Of a DNA stretch of 64,000 nt, positions 17,376-27,800 are shown one piece after another (within the stretch, counting starts at the first letter, position 1; every line of letters starts with the position of its first letter). Source of the stretch: Actinacidiphila guanduensis (lineage in GTDB: Bacteria > Actinomycetota > Actinomycetes > Streptomycetales > Streptomycetaceae); contig NZ_FNIE01000004.1 in NCBI RefSeq assembly GCF_900103985.1, positions 496,001 to 560,000 of the forward strand, read 5' to 3'. The position numbers were made by a program, and so were the translations under genes. Below the pieces are notes generated by a model that worked only from the letters and a program-made list of their open reading frames with translations, did no database searches and was not told where the DNA came from.

Positions 17376-20300
17376 ATGCACGCAGCACGCCCGGGGCGTA
17401 CCGGGCCCCTCATCGCCCCACCACTCGCGCCCGTCCCGCCACCGCGGCCGCGGCGCTTCCGCGCGCCGCGGCGCCGGCTGGCCGCCCTGGTGGCCCTGAG
17501 TACCGCGGCCCTGGCCCTGGTCGGTACCGGAGGGCCCGCGCACGCGGCCGCCCACCCGCGGCTGCCCTCGGTGACGGTGTCGAACGACGCCCGGTTCGAG
17601 GTGCTCTCCCCCACCCTGGTGCGCACCGAGTACGCGGGCGACGGGAAGTTCACCGACCAGGCGACCTTCAACGCCATCGGCCGCGACGACTTCACCACCA
17701 CGCCGTACACCAGCAGCACCGCGGGCGGCTGGTTCACCCTGACCACCTCGAAGCTGACGCTGCGTTACAAGGTCGGCTCGGGCCCCTTCACGGCGCAGAA
17801 CCTGTCGGTGTCCCTGAACGCCGGGCCCGCCGCGGTGACCGCGGCCCCCTGGAACCCGCTGGCCTGCCCGGTCGGCGCGCTCTGCGAGGCCGAGAACCTC
17901 GCCGCCACCGGCGTGAGCACCGCCTCGGACCACACCGGCGCCACCGGCACCGGCTTCCTGGCCGGCTTCCAGTCCACCGGCGACGCGGCCACCGCGCAGG
18001 TGGACGTGGCCACCGCGGGCTCCTACGAGTTCGCCGCCCGCTACGCCAACGCGGTCGGCGGCGACGGCCAGGACACCACCCGCACCCTGTCGCTCACGGT
18101 GGACGGCGGCTCCCCGCAGACGGTGACCCTGCCGACCACCGCGGACTGGAACACCTGGAGCACGGTCCGGGTGCCGCTCCAGCTCACCGCGGGCCGGCAC
18201 ACGATCACCCTGGCCAAGGGCGCCTCGGACTCCGGCAACGTCAACGTGGACAGCGTGGCCGTGGTCGCCCCCGGCGCCGGCTACCCGCCGGTGTCGGCCA
18301 CCGCGATCCCCGACTGCGCCTTCGGCACGAGCTGCGAGGCCGAGAGCGGCCGCGCGGCCGGCTCGGCGAAGGTCGCCACCGACCACCAGGGCTACTCCGG
18401 CTCCGGGTTCGTCGCCGAGCTCAACCAGAACGCGGGCCTGACCGAGCATGTCACCGGCGTTCCCGCGGACGGCACCTACACCCTGCACCTGCGCTACGCC
18501 AACGGCGTGGGCGGCGACGGCCTGCACCAGACCCGCACCGCCACGGTCACCGCCGGCGGCGCCACGTCCACGCTGAGCCTGCCCGCCACCACCGACTGGG
18601 ACACCTGGGGCACCGCGTCCGTCCCCGTCACGCTCAAGGCGGGCGCGGACGACATCACCCTGGGCTGCCCGCAGGCCGACAGCTGCCACGTCAACGCCGA
18701 CACCGTGGCCGTCACCGCGACCGGCGCCGCCGCCCCCCAGCCGCACCTGGCCCTGGGCGGCTACCGGCGCGGCCTGGACGGCGTCAACGGCGACAACGGC
18801 AACCCGCCGATCACCCCGGGCCTGACCTACAAGGACGGCTGGTACCTGCTGGACGACACCACCTCGGCGCTGTACGACCCGTCGGCCGGCAAGCCGACCC
18901 CGCGGCCCGGCCACGGCGGCGCGCCGTACCAGGACGGCTACCTGTTCGGCTACGGCCACGACTACGAGCAGGGCCTGACCGATCTCGCCACCCTCACCGG
19001 CCCGCCGGAGCTGCTGCCCCGCTGGGCGTACGGCGTGTGGTACTCGGAGTACATGGACCGCACCGCGGCCGACTACGAGAACACGATCCTGCCGGCCTTC
19101 CGCTCCGAGGGGGTGCCGCTGGACGTGCTGGTGACCGACACCGACTTCAAGTCCCCGGCCACCTGGAACGGGTGGGAGATGGACCCCTCGAAGTTCCCCG
19201 ACCCCAAGGCGTTCTACGACTGGGCGGCGAGCCAGGGCCTGCACAACACCCTGAACATCCACCCGAGCATCCAGAGCAACGACCCGCAGTTCGCGGCGGC
19301 CATGGCGACCGCCAAGAACAAGCTGACCAAGGGCAGTTGCAGCGGCAGCGTGTGCACCTACACCTTCGACTGGGGCGACCCGGACCAGCTGAAGGCGTAC
19401 ATGGACCTGCACCAGGACATGGAGCAGGCCGGCGCCGACTTCTGGTGGCTGGACTGGTGCTGCGACAACTCGCTGTCCTCGCAGGCCGGTACGACCCCGG
19501 ACGCGTGGATCAACCAGCAGTACGCGACGGACGCGGACAAGACGGTCGGGCGCGGCTTCGTGCTCTCCCGCGCGTTCGGCTCGCTGCAGTCCGGCGGCTA
19601 CTCCAGCCCGACCGGGGTCGCCACCGGGCCGTGGGCGGACAAGCGCACCACCGTCCACTTCACCGGTGACACCTCCTCGACGTGGGGCACCTTGAAGATG
19701 GAGGTCGGTTACACCCCGGGCGAGTCCGCCTCGACCGGCCTGTCGGCCGTCAGCCACGACATCGGCGGCTTCAACGACGCGACGGGGCTGACCGGTTCGG
19801 AGACCTACGGCAACGGGCAGCACACCAACAAGCTGCCCGACGACCTGTACGCGCGCTGGGTGCAGCTGGGCACCTTCCAGCCCGTGGACCGCCTGCACGG
19901 CAACCACAGCGACCGGCTGCCGTGGCAGTACGGCACGGCGGCGAAGGACTCCGCGGAGAAGTTCCTGCGGCTGCGCGAGGACCTGGTGCCCTACACCTAC
20001 ACCCTCGCCCAGCAGGCCAACGCCACCGGCGTGCCGGTGGTCCGCCCGACGTACCTGCAGTACCCGGAGGAGGCCCAGGCGTACGCCACGGCCGGCAGCG
20101 AGTACCTGTACGGCCCGGACATGCTGGTGGCGCCGGTGACCACACCGGGCACCACGGCCACCACCTCGGTGTGGTTCCCGCCGGGGCAGTGGACGGACTA
20201 CTTCACCGGCAAGACCTACGCGGGCGGCACCACGCAGAACGTCACCACCACGCTGGACACCATGCCGGTGTTCGTGCGGGCCGGTGCCGCGCTCGTCACC

Positions 20301-20705
20301 CGCACCGGCGACCCGGCCAACGACCAGCAGGCCAAGCCGGCCGCGATGACGCTGACGGTCGCCCCCGGCTCCTCCTCGTCCCCGTCGTCCGCGGCGTCGT
20401 TCACCCTCTACGAGGACAACGGCACCTCGGCCGCCCGGCACGCCACCACCACCGTGCACGTCCAGCAGCACGGCGCGGTGCGCCAGGTCCGGATCGACCC
20501 CGCCAAGGGCTCCTACGCCGGGCAACCGGCCAGCCGGTCCTGGACGGTGTCCTTCCTCGGCGCCACCTCGGCCCCGCACACCGTGACCGCCTCGGGGGTG
20601 CCGCTCGCCCGGCACGCCTGGAGCTACGACGCCGCCTCCGGGCGGCTGACGGTCACGCTGCCCGCGCACAGCGTGCACAGCGCGCTGGTGGTCACGTACC
20701 ACTGA
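17376..20705 (+). CDS. secreted GH31 glycosidase with two CBM35-like modules
   Basis: A protein of 1109 aa. The ATG at 17,376 is preceded by GGAGG; the open frame continues upstream to 17,286 without a good start. A long Arg/Pro n-region leads to a signal peptide ending AHAAA. The N-terminal beta-sandwich starts at SVTVSNDARFEVL and is interrupted by two tandem CBM35/CBM6-like modules beginning at Cys170 and Cys320 (both CEAE...). The GH31 barrel follows. The nucleophile is in FWWLDWCCD (Asp693) and the acid/base in HFTGDTSSTW (Asp765). C-terminal beta domains close the chain (LYGPDMLVAPV, FTLYEDNG). Members cleave alpha-glucosides, alpha-xylosides or alpha-galactosides; specificity is open. 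Confidence 0.93.
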   Translation: MHAARPGRTGPLIAPPLAPVPPPRPRRFRAPRRRLAALVALSTAALALVGTGGPAHAAAHPRLPSVTVSNDARFEVLSPTLVRTEYAGDGKFTDQATFNAIGRDDFTTTPYTSSTAGGWFTLTTSKLTLRYKVGSGPFTAQNLSVSLNAGPAAVTAAPWNPLACPVGALCEAENLAATGVSTASDHTGATGTGFLAGFQSTGDAATAQVDVATAGSYEFAARYANAVGGDGQDTTRTLSLTVDGGSPQTVTLPTTADWNTWSTVRVPLQLTAGRHTITLAKGASDSGNVNVDSVAVVAPGAGYPPVSATAIPDCAFGTSCEAESGRAAGSAKVATDHQGYSGSGFVAELNQNAGLTEHVTGVPADGTYTLHLRYANGVGGDGLHQTRTATVTAGGATSTLSLPATTDWDTWGTASVPVTLKAGADDITLGCPQADSCHVNADTVAVTATGAAAPQPHLALGGYRRGLDGVNGDNGNPPITPGLTYKDGWYLLDDTTSALYDPSAGKPTPRPGHGGAPYQDGYLFGYGHDYEQGLTDLATLTGPPELLPRWAYGVWYSEYMDRTAADYENTILPAFRSEGVPLDVLVTDTDFKSPATWNGWEMDPSKFPDPKAFYDWAASQGLHNTLNIHPSIQSNDPQFAAAMATAKNKLTKGSCSGSVCTYTFDWGDPDQLKAYMDLHQDMEQAGADFWWLDWCCDNSLSSQAGTTPDAWINQQYATDADKTVGRGFVLSRAFGSLQSGGYSSPTGVATGPWADKRTTVHFTGDTSSTWGTLKMEVGYTPGESASTGLSAVSHDIGGFNDATGLTGSETYGNGQHTNKLPDDLYARWVQLGTFQPVDRLHGNHSDRLPWQYGTAAKDSAEKFLRLREDLVPYTYTLAQQANATGVPVVRPTYLQYPEEAQAYATAGSEYLYGPDMLVAPVTTPGTTATTSVWFPPGQWTDYFTGKTYAGGTTQNVTTTLDTMPVFVRAGAALVTRTGDPANDQQAKPAAMTLTVAPGSSSSPSSAASFTLYEDNGTSAARHATTTVHVQQHGAVRQVRIDPAKGSYAGQPASRSWTVSFLGATSAPHTVTASGVPLARHAWSYDAASGRLTVTLPAHSVHSALVVTYH

Positions 20706-20731
20706 GGCGGGCGCAGGGAGCACAGCACGAA

Positions 20732-20759
20732 GGGGGCGCGGCCGAACGGCCGCGCCCCC
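20732..20759. terminator. bidirectional terminator hairpin
   Basis: A 12-bp perfect stem (GGGGGCGCGGCC and complement) with loop GAAC, between the convergent GH31 and GH92 genes and 21 bp from the GH92 stop. Confidence 0.75.
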
Positions 20760-20780
20760 GCTGCTTGCCGGCCCCGTGGG

Positions 20781-23700
20781 TCAGTGCAGCAGCTCGACCT
20801 CCGCCAGGGTGGTGGTGTCACCGCTGCCCGCGGTCACCACCAGCCGGTAGGAGGTGTAGGTGCCCGGGTGGGCGATCTCGAAGGGCCGGGTCTGCAGCCG
20901 GTTGTCGAAGGACTGGCCGGTGCGGGAGTCGACGGTCTTCCAGTGGGTGCCGTCGGTGGAGCCCTCGAGCCGCCACGCGGTCGGATCCTGGCCCGCGGTC
21001 CTGCCGGAGGTCAGGGTGTAGAAGGTGGCCTTCTGGCCGCTCCCGCTGTAGGTGTAGGTGATCTGCGGCGTGGCGGTGGTGAAGGTCGCCTGCGTGGCGG
21101 AGGTGTTGTCGAACAGCGCCGCGGTGGCGGTGCCGTCCGAGGCGGTGGCGGTGCCCAGGCCGCTGCCGGTGGTGTCGGTGAGCGGGCTGGGGGTGCCGCC
21201 CTTGGGCGTCAGCGAGGTCGGCAGGGCGTCCTTGCCGGTGCCCCAGGACGACGGCTGGGACCCCATGGTGAAGTCCAGCACGGCGCCGGCCGACAGCTGG
21301 TCCTGGGTCAGGTAGACCTTGTCGTACGGCTTGCCGTTCACCTTCAGCGACTGCACGTAGACGTTCTTGCCGCTGTTGCCGGGTGCGTTGACGACGATGC
21401 TGCGGCCGTTGTCCAGGTGGATGGTGGCCTTGGTGAACAGCGGCGAGCCGATCACGTAGTTGTCGCTGCCGACCTGGAGCGGGTAGAAGCCGAGCGCACC
21501 GAAGATCTGCCAGGTGGAGGCGGCGCCGTTGTCCTCGTCGCCGGGGTAGCCCTCGCCGATGGAGCTGCCGGTGTAGAGGCGCTGCTCGATCTGCCGGACG
21601 ACGGCCTGGGTCTTGGCCGGGGCGCCCGCGTAGTCGTACATGTACGGGATGGCGTAGGAGGGCTGGTTGCTCATGCCCAGCTCGCCCATCCGCACGTCGC
21701 GGGCCTCGATCATCTCGTGGATGGTGCCGCCGTAGGAGCCGGTGTCGCCGTCGGCGGTCTCCTGGGTGGAGAAGAACGTGTCGAGCTTCTTCTCCAGGTT
21801 CTTCTGGCCGCCGTAGATCGAGGCCAGGCCCGCCGGGTCCTGCGGCACGGTGAAGGCGTAGTTCCAGCCGTTGGACTCGGTGTACTCATAGCCCCAGGTC
21901 TGCGGGTCGTACGAGCTGTCCGGGACCCGCCAGCTGCCGTCGGGGTTGCGGCCCTCGAAGAAGCCGGTGTTCTTGTTGAAGACTTCTGTGTAGTCCTGGG
22001 CGCGGGCGAGGAAGTACGCGGACTCCTCCTTGTACCGCTCGCGGTCGGCCTTGGGCGTCTTCGGGTCCTTGGCGAGCTTGGCCGCCATGGTGCCGATGCC
22101 GTAGTCGTTGACGTAGCCGTCCAGCGACCAGGAGATGCTGCCGTCCACGGAGGTGTCGGTGTAGCCGGTGAACTCCGAGGTCGACAGGCCCTTGCGGCCC
22201 ACACCGGAGTTGGTGGGCACCACGGTGGCGTTCTTCACTGCCGCCTCGTAGGCCGCCTGGGCGTCGAAGCCGGTGACGCCCTTGGCGTAGGCGTCGGCGA
22301 AGGCGACGTCCGAGCTGGTGCCGGTCATCAGGTCGGCGTAACCGGGCGAGGACCAGCGGGCGGTCCAGCCGCCGTCCTTGTACTGCTGCACGAACCCGTT
22401 GACGAGCTGACCTGCCGTCTTGGACTCCAGCAGGGAGTAGGCGGGCCATTCGCTGCGGTAGGTGTCCCAGAAGCCGTTGTTGACGTACACCTTGCCGTCC
22501 ACGACCTTGGCGCCGGTCTGGGTGGCGGTGCTGGTGCCCTGCGGCTGGTAGGCGCTGGCGTACTGCCAGACCGGGTGCGCGGCGGTGCCGGTGTTCTCCG
22601 ACCCGTTGTTCGGGTAGAGGTTCATCCGGTACAGGTCGGAGTAGAGCGTGGTGAGCTGGTCGCTGCTGGCGCCCTGCACCTCGACCTTGCCGAGCTTGGC
22701 GTTCCACTGCTGGGCGGCGCGCTTCTCCACGGTGCCGAAGGACGTGCCCTGCGGGATCTCCAGGGACAGGTTCTTCTTCGCCTGGTCGACGCTGATGAAC
22801 GAGGTCGCGATCCGCATGGTGACGGTCTTGGACTTCGAGGTGTCGAACTGCGCGTAGCCGGTGACGTTGTCGCGGCCGTAGCCGGTGACCTTCTGCGCGG
22901 TGGTGGGCTTCTGGTCGAACTCGGCGTAGACGAACATCCGCGAGGCGCCGGTGGACAGGCCGCTCTTGTGCTCGGCCCAGCCCTGCAGGGTGCCGTCGGC
23001 GGGGTCGAAGGTGAGGCCGCCGTTGTTGTCGATGTTGTCGAAGAGCAGGTCGCCGGTGTCACCGGTGAAGGTGAACCGGAAGTCCGCCGAGTGGTCGGCG
23101 GGTGCGATCTCGGCCTTGATGCCGTCGGTGAAGGTCACGCCGTAGTACTGCGGCTTGGCCGTCTCGTCGGAGTGTTTGAAGGGCAGCGCGCGCTTGGCGC
23201 GGTCCAGGCTGGGCGTGCCGGTGGCCGCCGAGGGCATCACCTGGAACAGGTCGCGGTCGCCCATCCACGGGCTCGGCTCGTGGCTGATGCCGAGCGCCTG
23301 CAGGGTGGGCAGGTTGTCGGCGTTGTTCTGGGCCGCGTAGGAGTACTCCCAGCTGTCGCTGCCCGCGTCGGTGACCGGCGTGTAGAAGTTGAAGCCGTTG
23401 GGTACGGCGGTCGCCGGCAGGTTGTTGCCGCGGGAGAAGGAGCCGGAGGCGTTGGTGCCGCGCCGGGTGTCGACGTGGTCGGCGTAGGTCGCGTGCGGGT
23501 CGGCCGCGGGGGCCGAGCCGATCGCCAGGTCGTCGATCCAGCCCTTGAACTGGGTCTGGGCGCCCTCGGCCGCGCTGCCCTTGGGGTTGTCGTAGCCGAG
23601 CAGGATGCGGTCGATGGTCTTGCCGGCCGCGACCTTGCCGATGTCGGCGCTCTGCGCGTTCCATTGCGAGGCGTAGAGGATCTTGCTGTCGCCCTGCTCG

Positions 23701-24719
23701 CGCGGGGTGAGCGGCACGCCGTTCTGGTCGTCGGCGGGGTTCCTCGACTGGCTGAGGTAGGTGCCGTCGGTGAAGTGCAGGTCGATGGCGGCGTAGGTGC
23801 TCGGGTAGGCGAGGTCGCCGCCGGTCAGCTCGGGGAAGATGTCGTACGACAGCTGCGTGTCGCGGGCGACCTTGATGTGCACGTCGTAGAGCTTGTTGTA
23901 GGCGTGCACGGCGCCGTCGGCGGTGTGGGTGCCGGCGTACTCCAGCGCCTTGAGGCCGGTGAAGCCCACGTTGGGCGTGACGTTGGGGCCCGAGGAGGGG
24001 CCGGTGCCGACCTCGGTGGTCATCCCGGCGGCCGGGGCGGGCCCGGTGGAGCCGTCGGAGAGGATCAGGTCGGCGAGCTGCACGATCGGGTCGCCGTGGT
24101 TGAGGCTGACGTTGAGCCGGTAATAGGAGTACGCACCCGGGTTCGCCACGTCGTACACATGGGACTTGAACCGGCCGGGGAAGTCCTGGCCGGTGCGGCT
24201 GTCGACGGTCGTCCAGTGGCTGCCGTCCTGCGAACCCTGGAGCTGGAAGTCCTTCGGGTCGCGGCCCGGGGAGTCGTTCGCGGAGGTCAGTGCGTACTTC
24301 TTGACCGTCACGTCACCGCTGAGCCGGTATTGCAGCCAGCCGGTGGAGTTGAAGGTCAGCCACTTGGTGTTGGGGTCCTCGTCGGCGGCCTTCTGCGCGG
24401 TCTCGTTCGGCGGGTTGTCGGAGTTGGCGGTGACCGCCGTGATCTTGTCCTTGATGCTGCCGGGCAGCACGGGCAGGGTGCCCGCGGTCACGCCCGAGAC
24501 CCAGGGCTTGCCGTCCCCCAGGGTCTCGGCCGTGTCGGCGGCCGGCTGCGCCTGCCCGTCCTCGAAGGACGTGCTGAAGGCGGGGGCGGGCGCGTGGCCC
24601 TGCCCTGCTGTGCCGGTGGCCGCGTGCGCGACCGCCGACAGCGGCACGGTCAGGGCCACGGAGACCGCTGCGGCCAGCAGGGGTCTGGCCAGGAGGCGGC
24701 GTGGTCGGCCACTTCTCAT
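20781..24719 (-). CDS. secreted GH92 alpha-mannosidase with two F5/8C (discoidin) modules
   Basis: A protein of 1312 aa, the largest of three GH92 enzymes here. A signal peptide (MRSGRPRRLLARPLLAAAV...AHAATG) is followed by an F5/8C module around residues 75-205, with WLQYRLSGDVTVKKYALTSA and FQLQGSQDGSHWTTVDSRTGQ. A linker beta domain and the GH92 region (about 440-1150) come next, and a second F5/8C module with the same TVDSRTGQ motif ends the protein. The family motif reads GDEDNGAASTW (Asp1061-Glu1062-Asp1063), a variant of the usual GNDD form. The start at 24,719 has GAAAGG upstream. Two carbohydrate-binding flanks suggest action on an insoluble or cell-wall glycan (inference). Confidence 0.92.
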   Translation of the reverse strand: MRSGRPRRLLARPLLAAAVSVALTVPLSAVAHAATGTAGQGHAPAPAFSTSFEDGQAQPAADTAETLGDGKPWVSGVTAGTLPVLPGSIKDKITAVTANSDNPPNETAQKAADEDPNTKWLTFNSTGWLQYRLSGDVTVKKYALTSANDSPGRDPKDFQLQGSQDGSHWTTVDSRTGQDFPGRFKSHVYDVANPGAYSYYRLNVSLNHGDPIVQLADLILSDGSTGPAPAAGMTTEVGTGPSSGPNVTPNVGFTGLKALEYAGTHTADGAVHAYNKLYDVHIKVARDTQLSYDIFPELTGGDLAYPSTYAAIDLHFTDGTYLSQSRNPADDQNGVPLTPREQGDSKILYASQWNAQSADIGKVAAGKTIDRILLGYDNPKGSAAEGAQTQFKGWIDDLAIGSAPAADPHATYADHVDTRRGTNASGSFSRGNNLPATAVPNGFNFYTPVTDAGSDSWEYSYAAQNNADNLPTLQALGISHEPSPWMGDRDLFQVMPSAATGTPSLDRAKRALPFKHSDETAKPQYYGVTFTDGIKAEIAPADHSADFRFTFTGDTGDLLFDNIDNNGGLTFDPADGTLQGWAEHKSGLSTGASRMFVYAEFDQKPTTAQKVTGYGRDNVTGYAQFDTSKSKTVTMRIATSFISVDQAKKNLSLEIPQGTSFGTVEKRAAQQWNAKLGKVEVQGASSDQLTTLYSDLYRMNLYPNNGSENTGTAAHPVWQYASAYQPQGTSTATQTGAKVVDGKVYVNNGFWDTYRSEWPAYSLLESKTAGQLVNGFVQQYKDGGWTARWSSPGYADLMTGTSSDVAFADAYAKGVTGFDAQAAYEAAVKNATVVPTNSGVGRKGLSTSEFTGYTDTSVDGSISWSLDGYVNDYGIGTMAAKLAKDPKTPKADRERYKEESAYFLARAQDYTEVFNKNTGFFEGRNPDGSWRVPDSSYDPQTWGYEYTESNGWNYAFTVPQDPAGLASIYGGQKNLEKKLDTFFSTQETADGDTGSYGGTIHEMIEARDVRMGELGMSNQPSYAIPYMYDYAGAPAKTQAVVRQIEQRLYTGSSIGEGYPGDEDNGAASTWQIFGALGFYPLQVGSDNYVIGSPLFTKATIHLDNGRSIVVNAPGNSGKNVYVQSLKVNGKPYDKVYLTQDQLSAGAVLDFTMGSQPSSWGTGKDALPTSLTPKGGTPSPLTDTTGSGLGTATASDGTATAALFDNTSATQATFTTATPQITYTYSGSGQKATFYTLTSGRTAGQDPTAWRLEGSTDGTHWKTVDSRTGQSFDNRLQTRPFEIAHPGTYTSYRLVVTAGSGDTTTLAEVELLH

Positions 24720-24759
24720 GCGTACTGCCTTTCGGGTTGTGGCTCGGCGGGTGGTGGTC

Positions 24760-24800
24760 GGCGCGCCCGCCCCCGGGTGTGGACAGGGGGCGGGCGCGCC
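24760..24800 (-). terminator. terminator hairpin between two GH92 genes
   Basis: Perfect 15-bp arms (GGCGCGCCCGCCCCC and complement) around an 11-base loop, 56 bp after the stop of the GH92 gene to the right. It lies upstream of the next GH92 start, which then probably relies on read-through or its own promoter. Confidence 0.7.
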
Positions 24801-24856
24801 AGTTGCGGTGCGGGGGGATGTGCGGGCGCCGCCGGACGGGCCGGCGCCCGCGGGTC

Positions 24857-27800
24857 TCAGGCGTCGCGGCCGCTGACCGCGTACAGGGCGAGGTGGTCGT
24901 TGTCGGGCAGGGTCAGCGACACCGCGGTCCGGCTCGCGTCGAGCGGGACGGCCAGGTGCCAGATGCTGACCGCGACGCCGTCCGGCCGGCCCTGGGCGTC
25001 GTAGCGGCTGTCGGCGCGGATCGCGGTGTCCTCGCCGAGCCGCGGCGAGCCGGCCGCCCAGTCGGTGGCCTTCAGGGTGACGGGCGCCGAGGTGCCGTCG
25101 GCGTAGTGGACGGTGGCGTTCGCGGTGACGTCGCCGTTGTGCGCGGAGAGCAGGACGTCCAGGCCCGAGTAGGCCCGCGGCACCAGGTCCAGGGTCTGGC
25201 CGTGCGCGGTGGCGAAGTTCTTCGCGTCGCCGGCGGTGTCCGGGAAGGTGTAGGCGTGGCCGGCGAGCACTCCGGTGCCGGGCGCGGGCAACTGCTCGGC
25301 GGGGAAGGCGAACCCACCGCCGTCGAAGCCGGCGCCCTGCGGGCTGCCCGAGGTGCCGACGCCGTCGGTGTCGTAGAGGGCGGTCAGGTCCTGCGGGCAG
25401 TCGCCGGCCGCCGCCTTGCAGTCGGCCGCGGCGACGGAGACCTGCACCGTCCTGCTGGCGCTCGGCCCGCCGTTCTGCCGCACCCGCACGGTCAGCGGGT
25501 AGGTGCCGGGCGGTGTGCCGGCCGGGGCGGTGATGTGCACCGGCACGGCGGTGGTGGCCGGCAGCGACCCGGAGTCGGCGTGCAGCGCGGTGCTCGCCGG
25601 GGTCGCGGTGAGCGGGCCGCCCGCACTGACGGTCAGGGTGCCCGAGACGTGGCCCGGTCCGGTCAGCACCCCGGAGGCGGTGACGTCCACGCCGCTGCCG
25701 CCGGCGAGCATGCCGGGGGCGGCCGGGGTGATGCCGGCCGAGGTGTGCCGCCGGTTGTCGGCGACGTGGTCCAGGGCGGGCGGCGCGTCCGCGGCGGCGG
25801 TGCCCCAACGGGAGGGCGCGGCGCCGACGGTGAGGGCGAGGTCCTTGCCGGCCTTGATGTCCGCGGTGGTGAGGTAGGTGTCGTCGAGCCGCTTGCCGCC
25901 CAGGGCGGCGGTCTGGATGTAGCGGTCGGTGTCGCTGCTGCCGCGGGCGGTCACGGTGAGCGTGCCGTGCGGGTAGTACGCCCGGTCCAGGGTGAGGTCC
26001 ACCCGGCTGAACTCGGGGGTGGAGATGCCCCATTCGGCAGTGCCGGGCGCCAGCGGGTACAGGCCGATCGCGGAGAGCACCTGCCAGGCGGACATCGTGC
26101 CGAGGTCGTCGTTGCCGGTGACGCCGTCGGGCGCGTCGGTGAACAGGGTCAGCGCCGCGTGCACCACGTCGGTGGTCTTCCACGGCTGCCCGGTGGACAG
26201 GTAGGTGTAGGGCGCGTTGAGGTCGGGCTCGTTCTGCGGGTTGTACTTGTCCTGGTTGTAGTACGAGTAGGGGCCGTTGACCCACACGTTGCGGGCGGTG
26301 CCGGCCGGGTCCTTCAGCAGCTGGTCGTAGGCGAAGAAGGAGTCCAGCCGGGAGTTCGCGGTGTCCTGGCCGCCGATCAGGCCGACCAGGCCGGGCACGT
26401 CCTGCGGCACCAGCCACATGTACTGCCAGGCCGTGCCCTCGTGGAAGCCGACGCTGGAGGCGGGGTCGGTGGGGCCGGTGAACAGCCCGTCGTCGTCGCG
26501 GGCCTGGAAGAAGCCGGTGGCCGGGTTGAGGATGCTGCGGTAGTTCTGGCCGCGCGTCAGGTAGGTGGCCGCGTCCTTGGTGTGCCCGAGGTCGCGGGCC
26601 ATGCCGCCGAGGGCGGCGTCGGCCAGCGCGTACTCCAGGGTGGCCGAGGGGCCGTGCTGGTAGTCGTCGTCACCGGGCTTGGGCTGCGGGCGGGCCGGGT
26701 CGTAGGGCACGAAGCCGTTCTTGAGGTACTCGGGGTCGGCCTGGCGCACCGCGGAGGGCGAGGAGTCCGGCGCGGCGTGGTCCACGTGCTTCTTCAGCGC
26801 CTGGTACGCCTCCTCCTCGTGCCCCTTGAGCAGGCCCTGCCGCCAGGCGTCCACCAGGAACGGGGTGACCGGGTCGCCGGTCATGATGTTGGTCTCCACC
26901 GTCGCGTAGCCCCAGCGCGGCAGTTGGCCGCTCTGCTCGCCGACCCGCAGCAGGGACAGCGCCATGTCCCGTGCCTCGTGCGGCGCGAGGAGCGAGAGGA
27001 GCTGCTGCTGGGTGCGGTAGGTGTCCCACAGCGACCAGTTCTGGTAGTAGGTGATCCCGTCGGCGGGGTGCACCTTGCCGTCCCAGCCCTTGTAGCGGCC
27101 GTCCACGTCGCTGCCGATGTTCGGGGCGAGGAAGGAGCGGTAGAGCGAGGAGTAGAAGGTGCGCTGCTGCTCGTCGGTGCCGCCCTGCACGCGGATCTGC
27201 GACAGCCGCTGCTGCCATGCCTGCCGGGCGGCGTCGCGGGCGGCGTCGAAGCTGCCCCTGCCCTCGGCGGCGAGGTTCTCCGCGGCGCCGGCCGGGCCGG
27301 TCCAGGACAGCGCGGTGACCGCGGTGACGGTGCGGTCCTCGGTGGTGTCGAAGCGCGCGTAGGCGCCGCCGAGGCCGGTGGAGGTGCTGGTGCGGCTGCC
27401 GGCGGTGACCGTGCTGCCCTTCCAGGTGCCGAAGGAGGCGAACGGCCGGTCGAAGCGGGTCTCGGTGTAGAGCGTGTAGGGCTGGGTGTCCTGGCAGAAG
27501 CCGCGGCCGGTGATGGAGGTGAGCACGGTGCGGTCGTCGAGGACGGTGACGGTGCTGCTGGTGACCTGGTGCAGCGCCTGGCCCGCGTCCAGCATCACGT
27601 TCGCCTGGCCGGTGGCGGGGAAGGTGTAGCGCTGCCAGCCGGTCCTCCTGGTCGCGGTCAGCTCGGCGGTGATGCCGGTGGAGAGCTTGACGCTGTAGGC
27701 GCCGGGCGAGGCGCTCTCGTCGTCGTGGCTGAAGGCCGCCGCGTAGGTGGCGTCGTCGGTGCTGGTGATGGCGCCGGTGGTCGGCAGCACGGGCAGGTCG

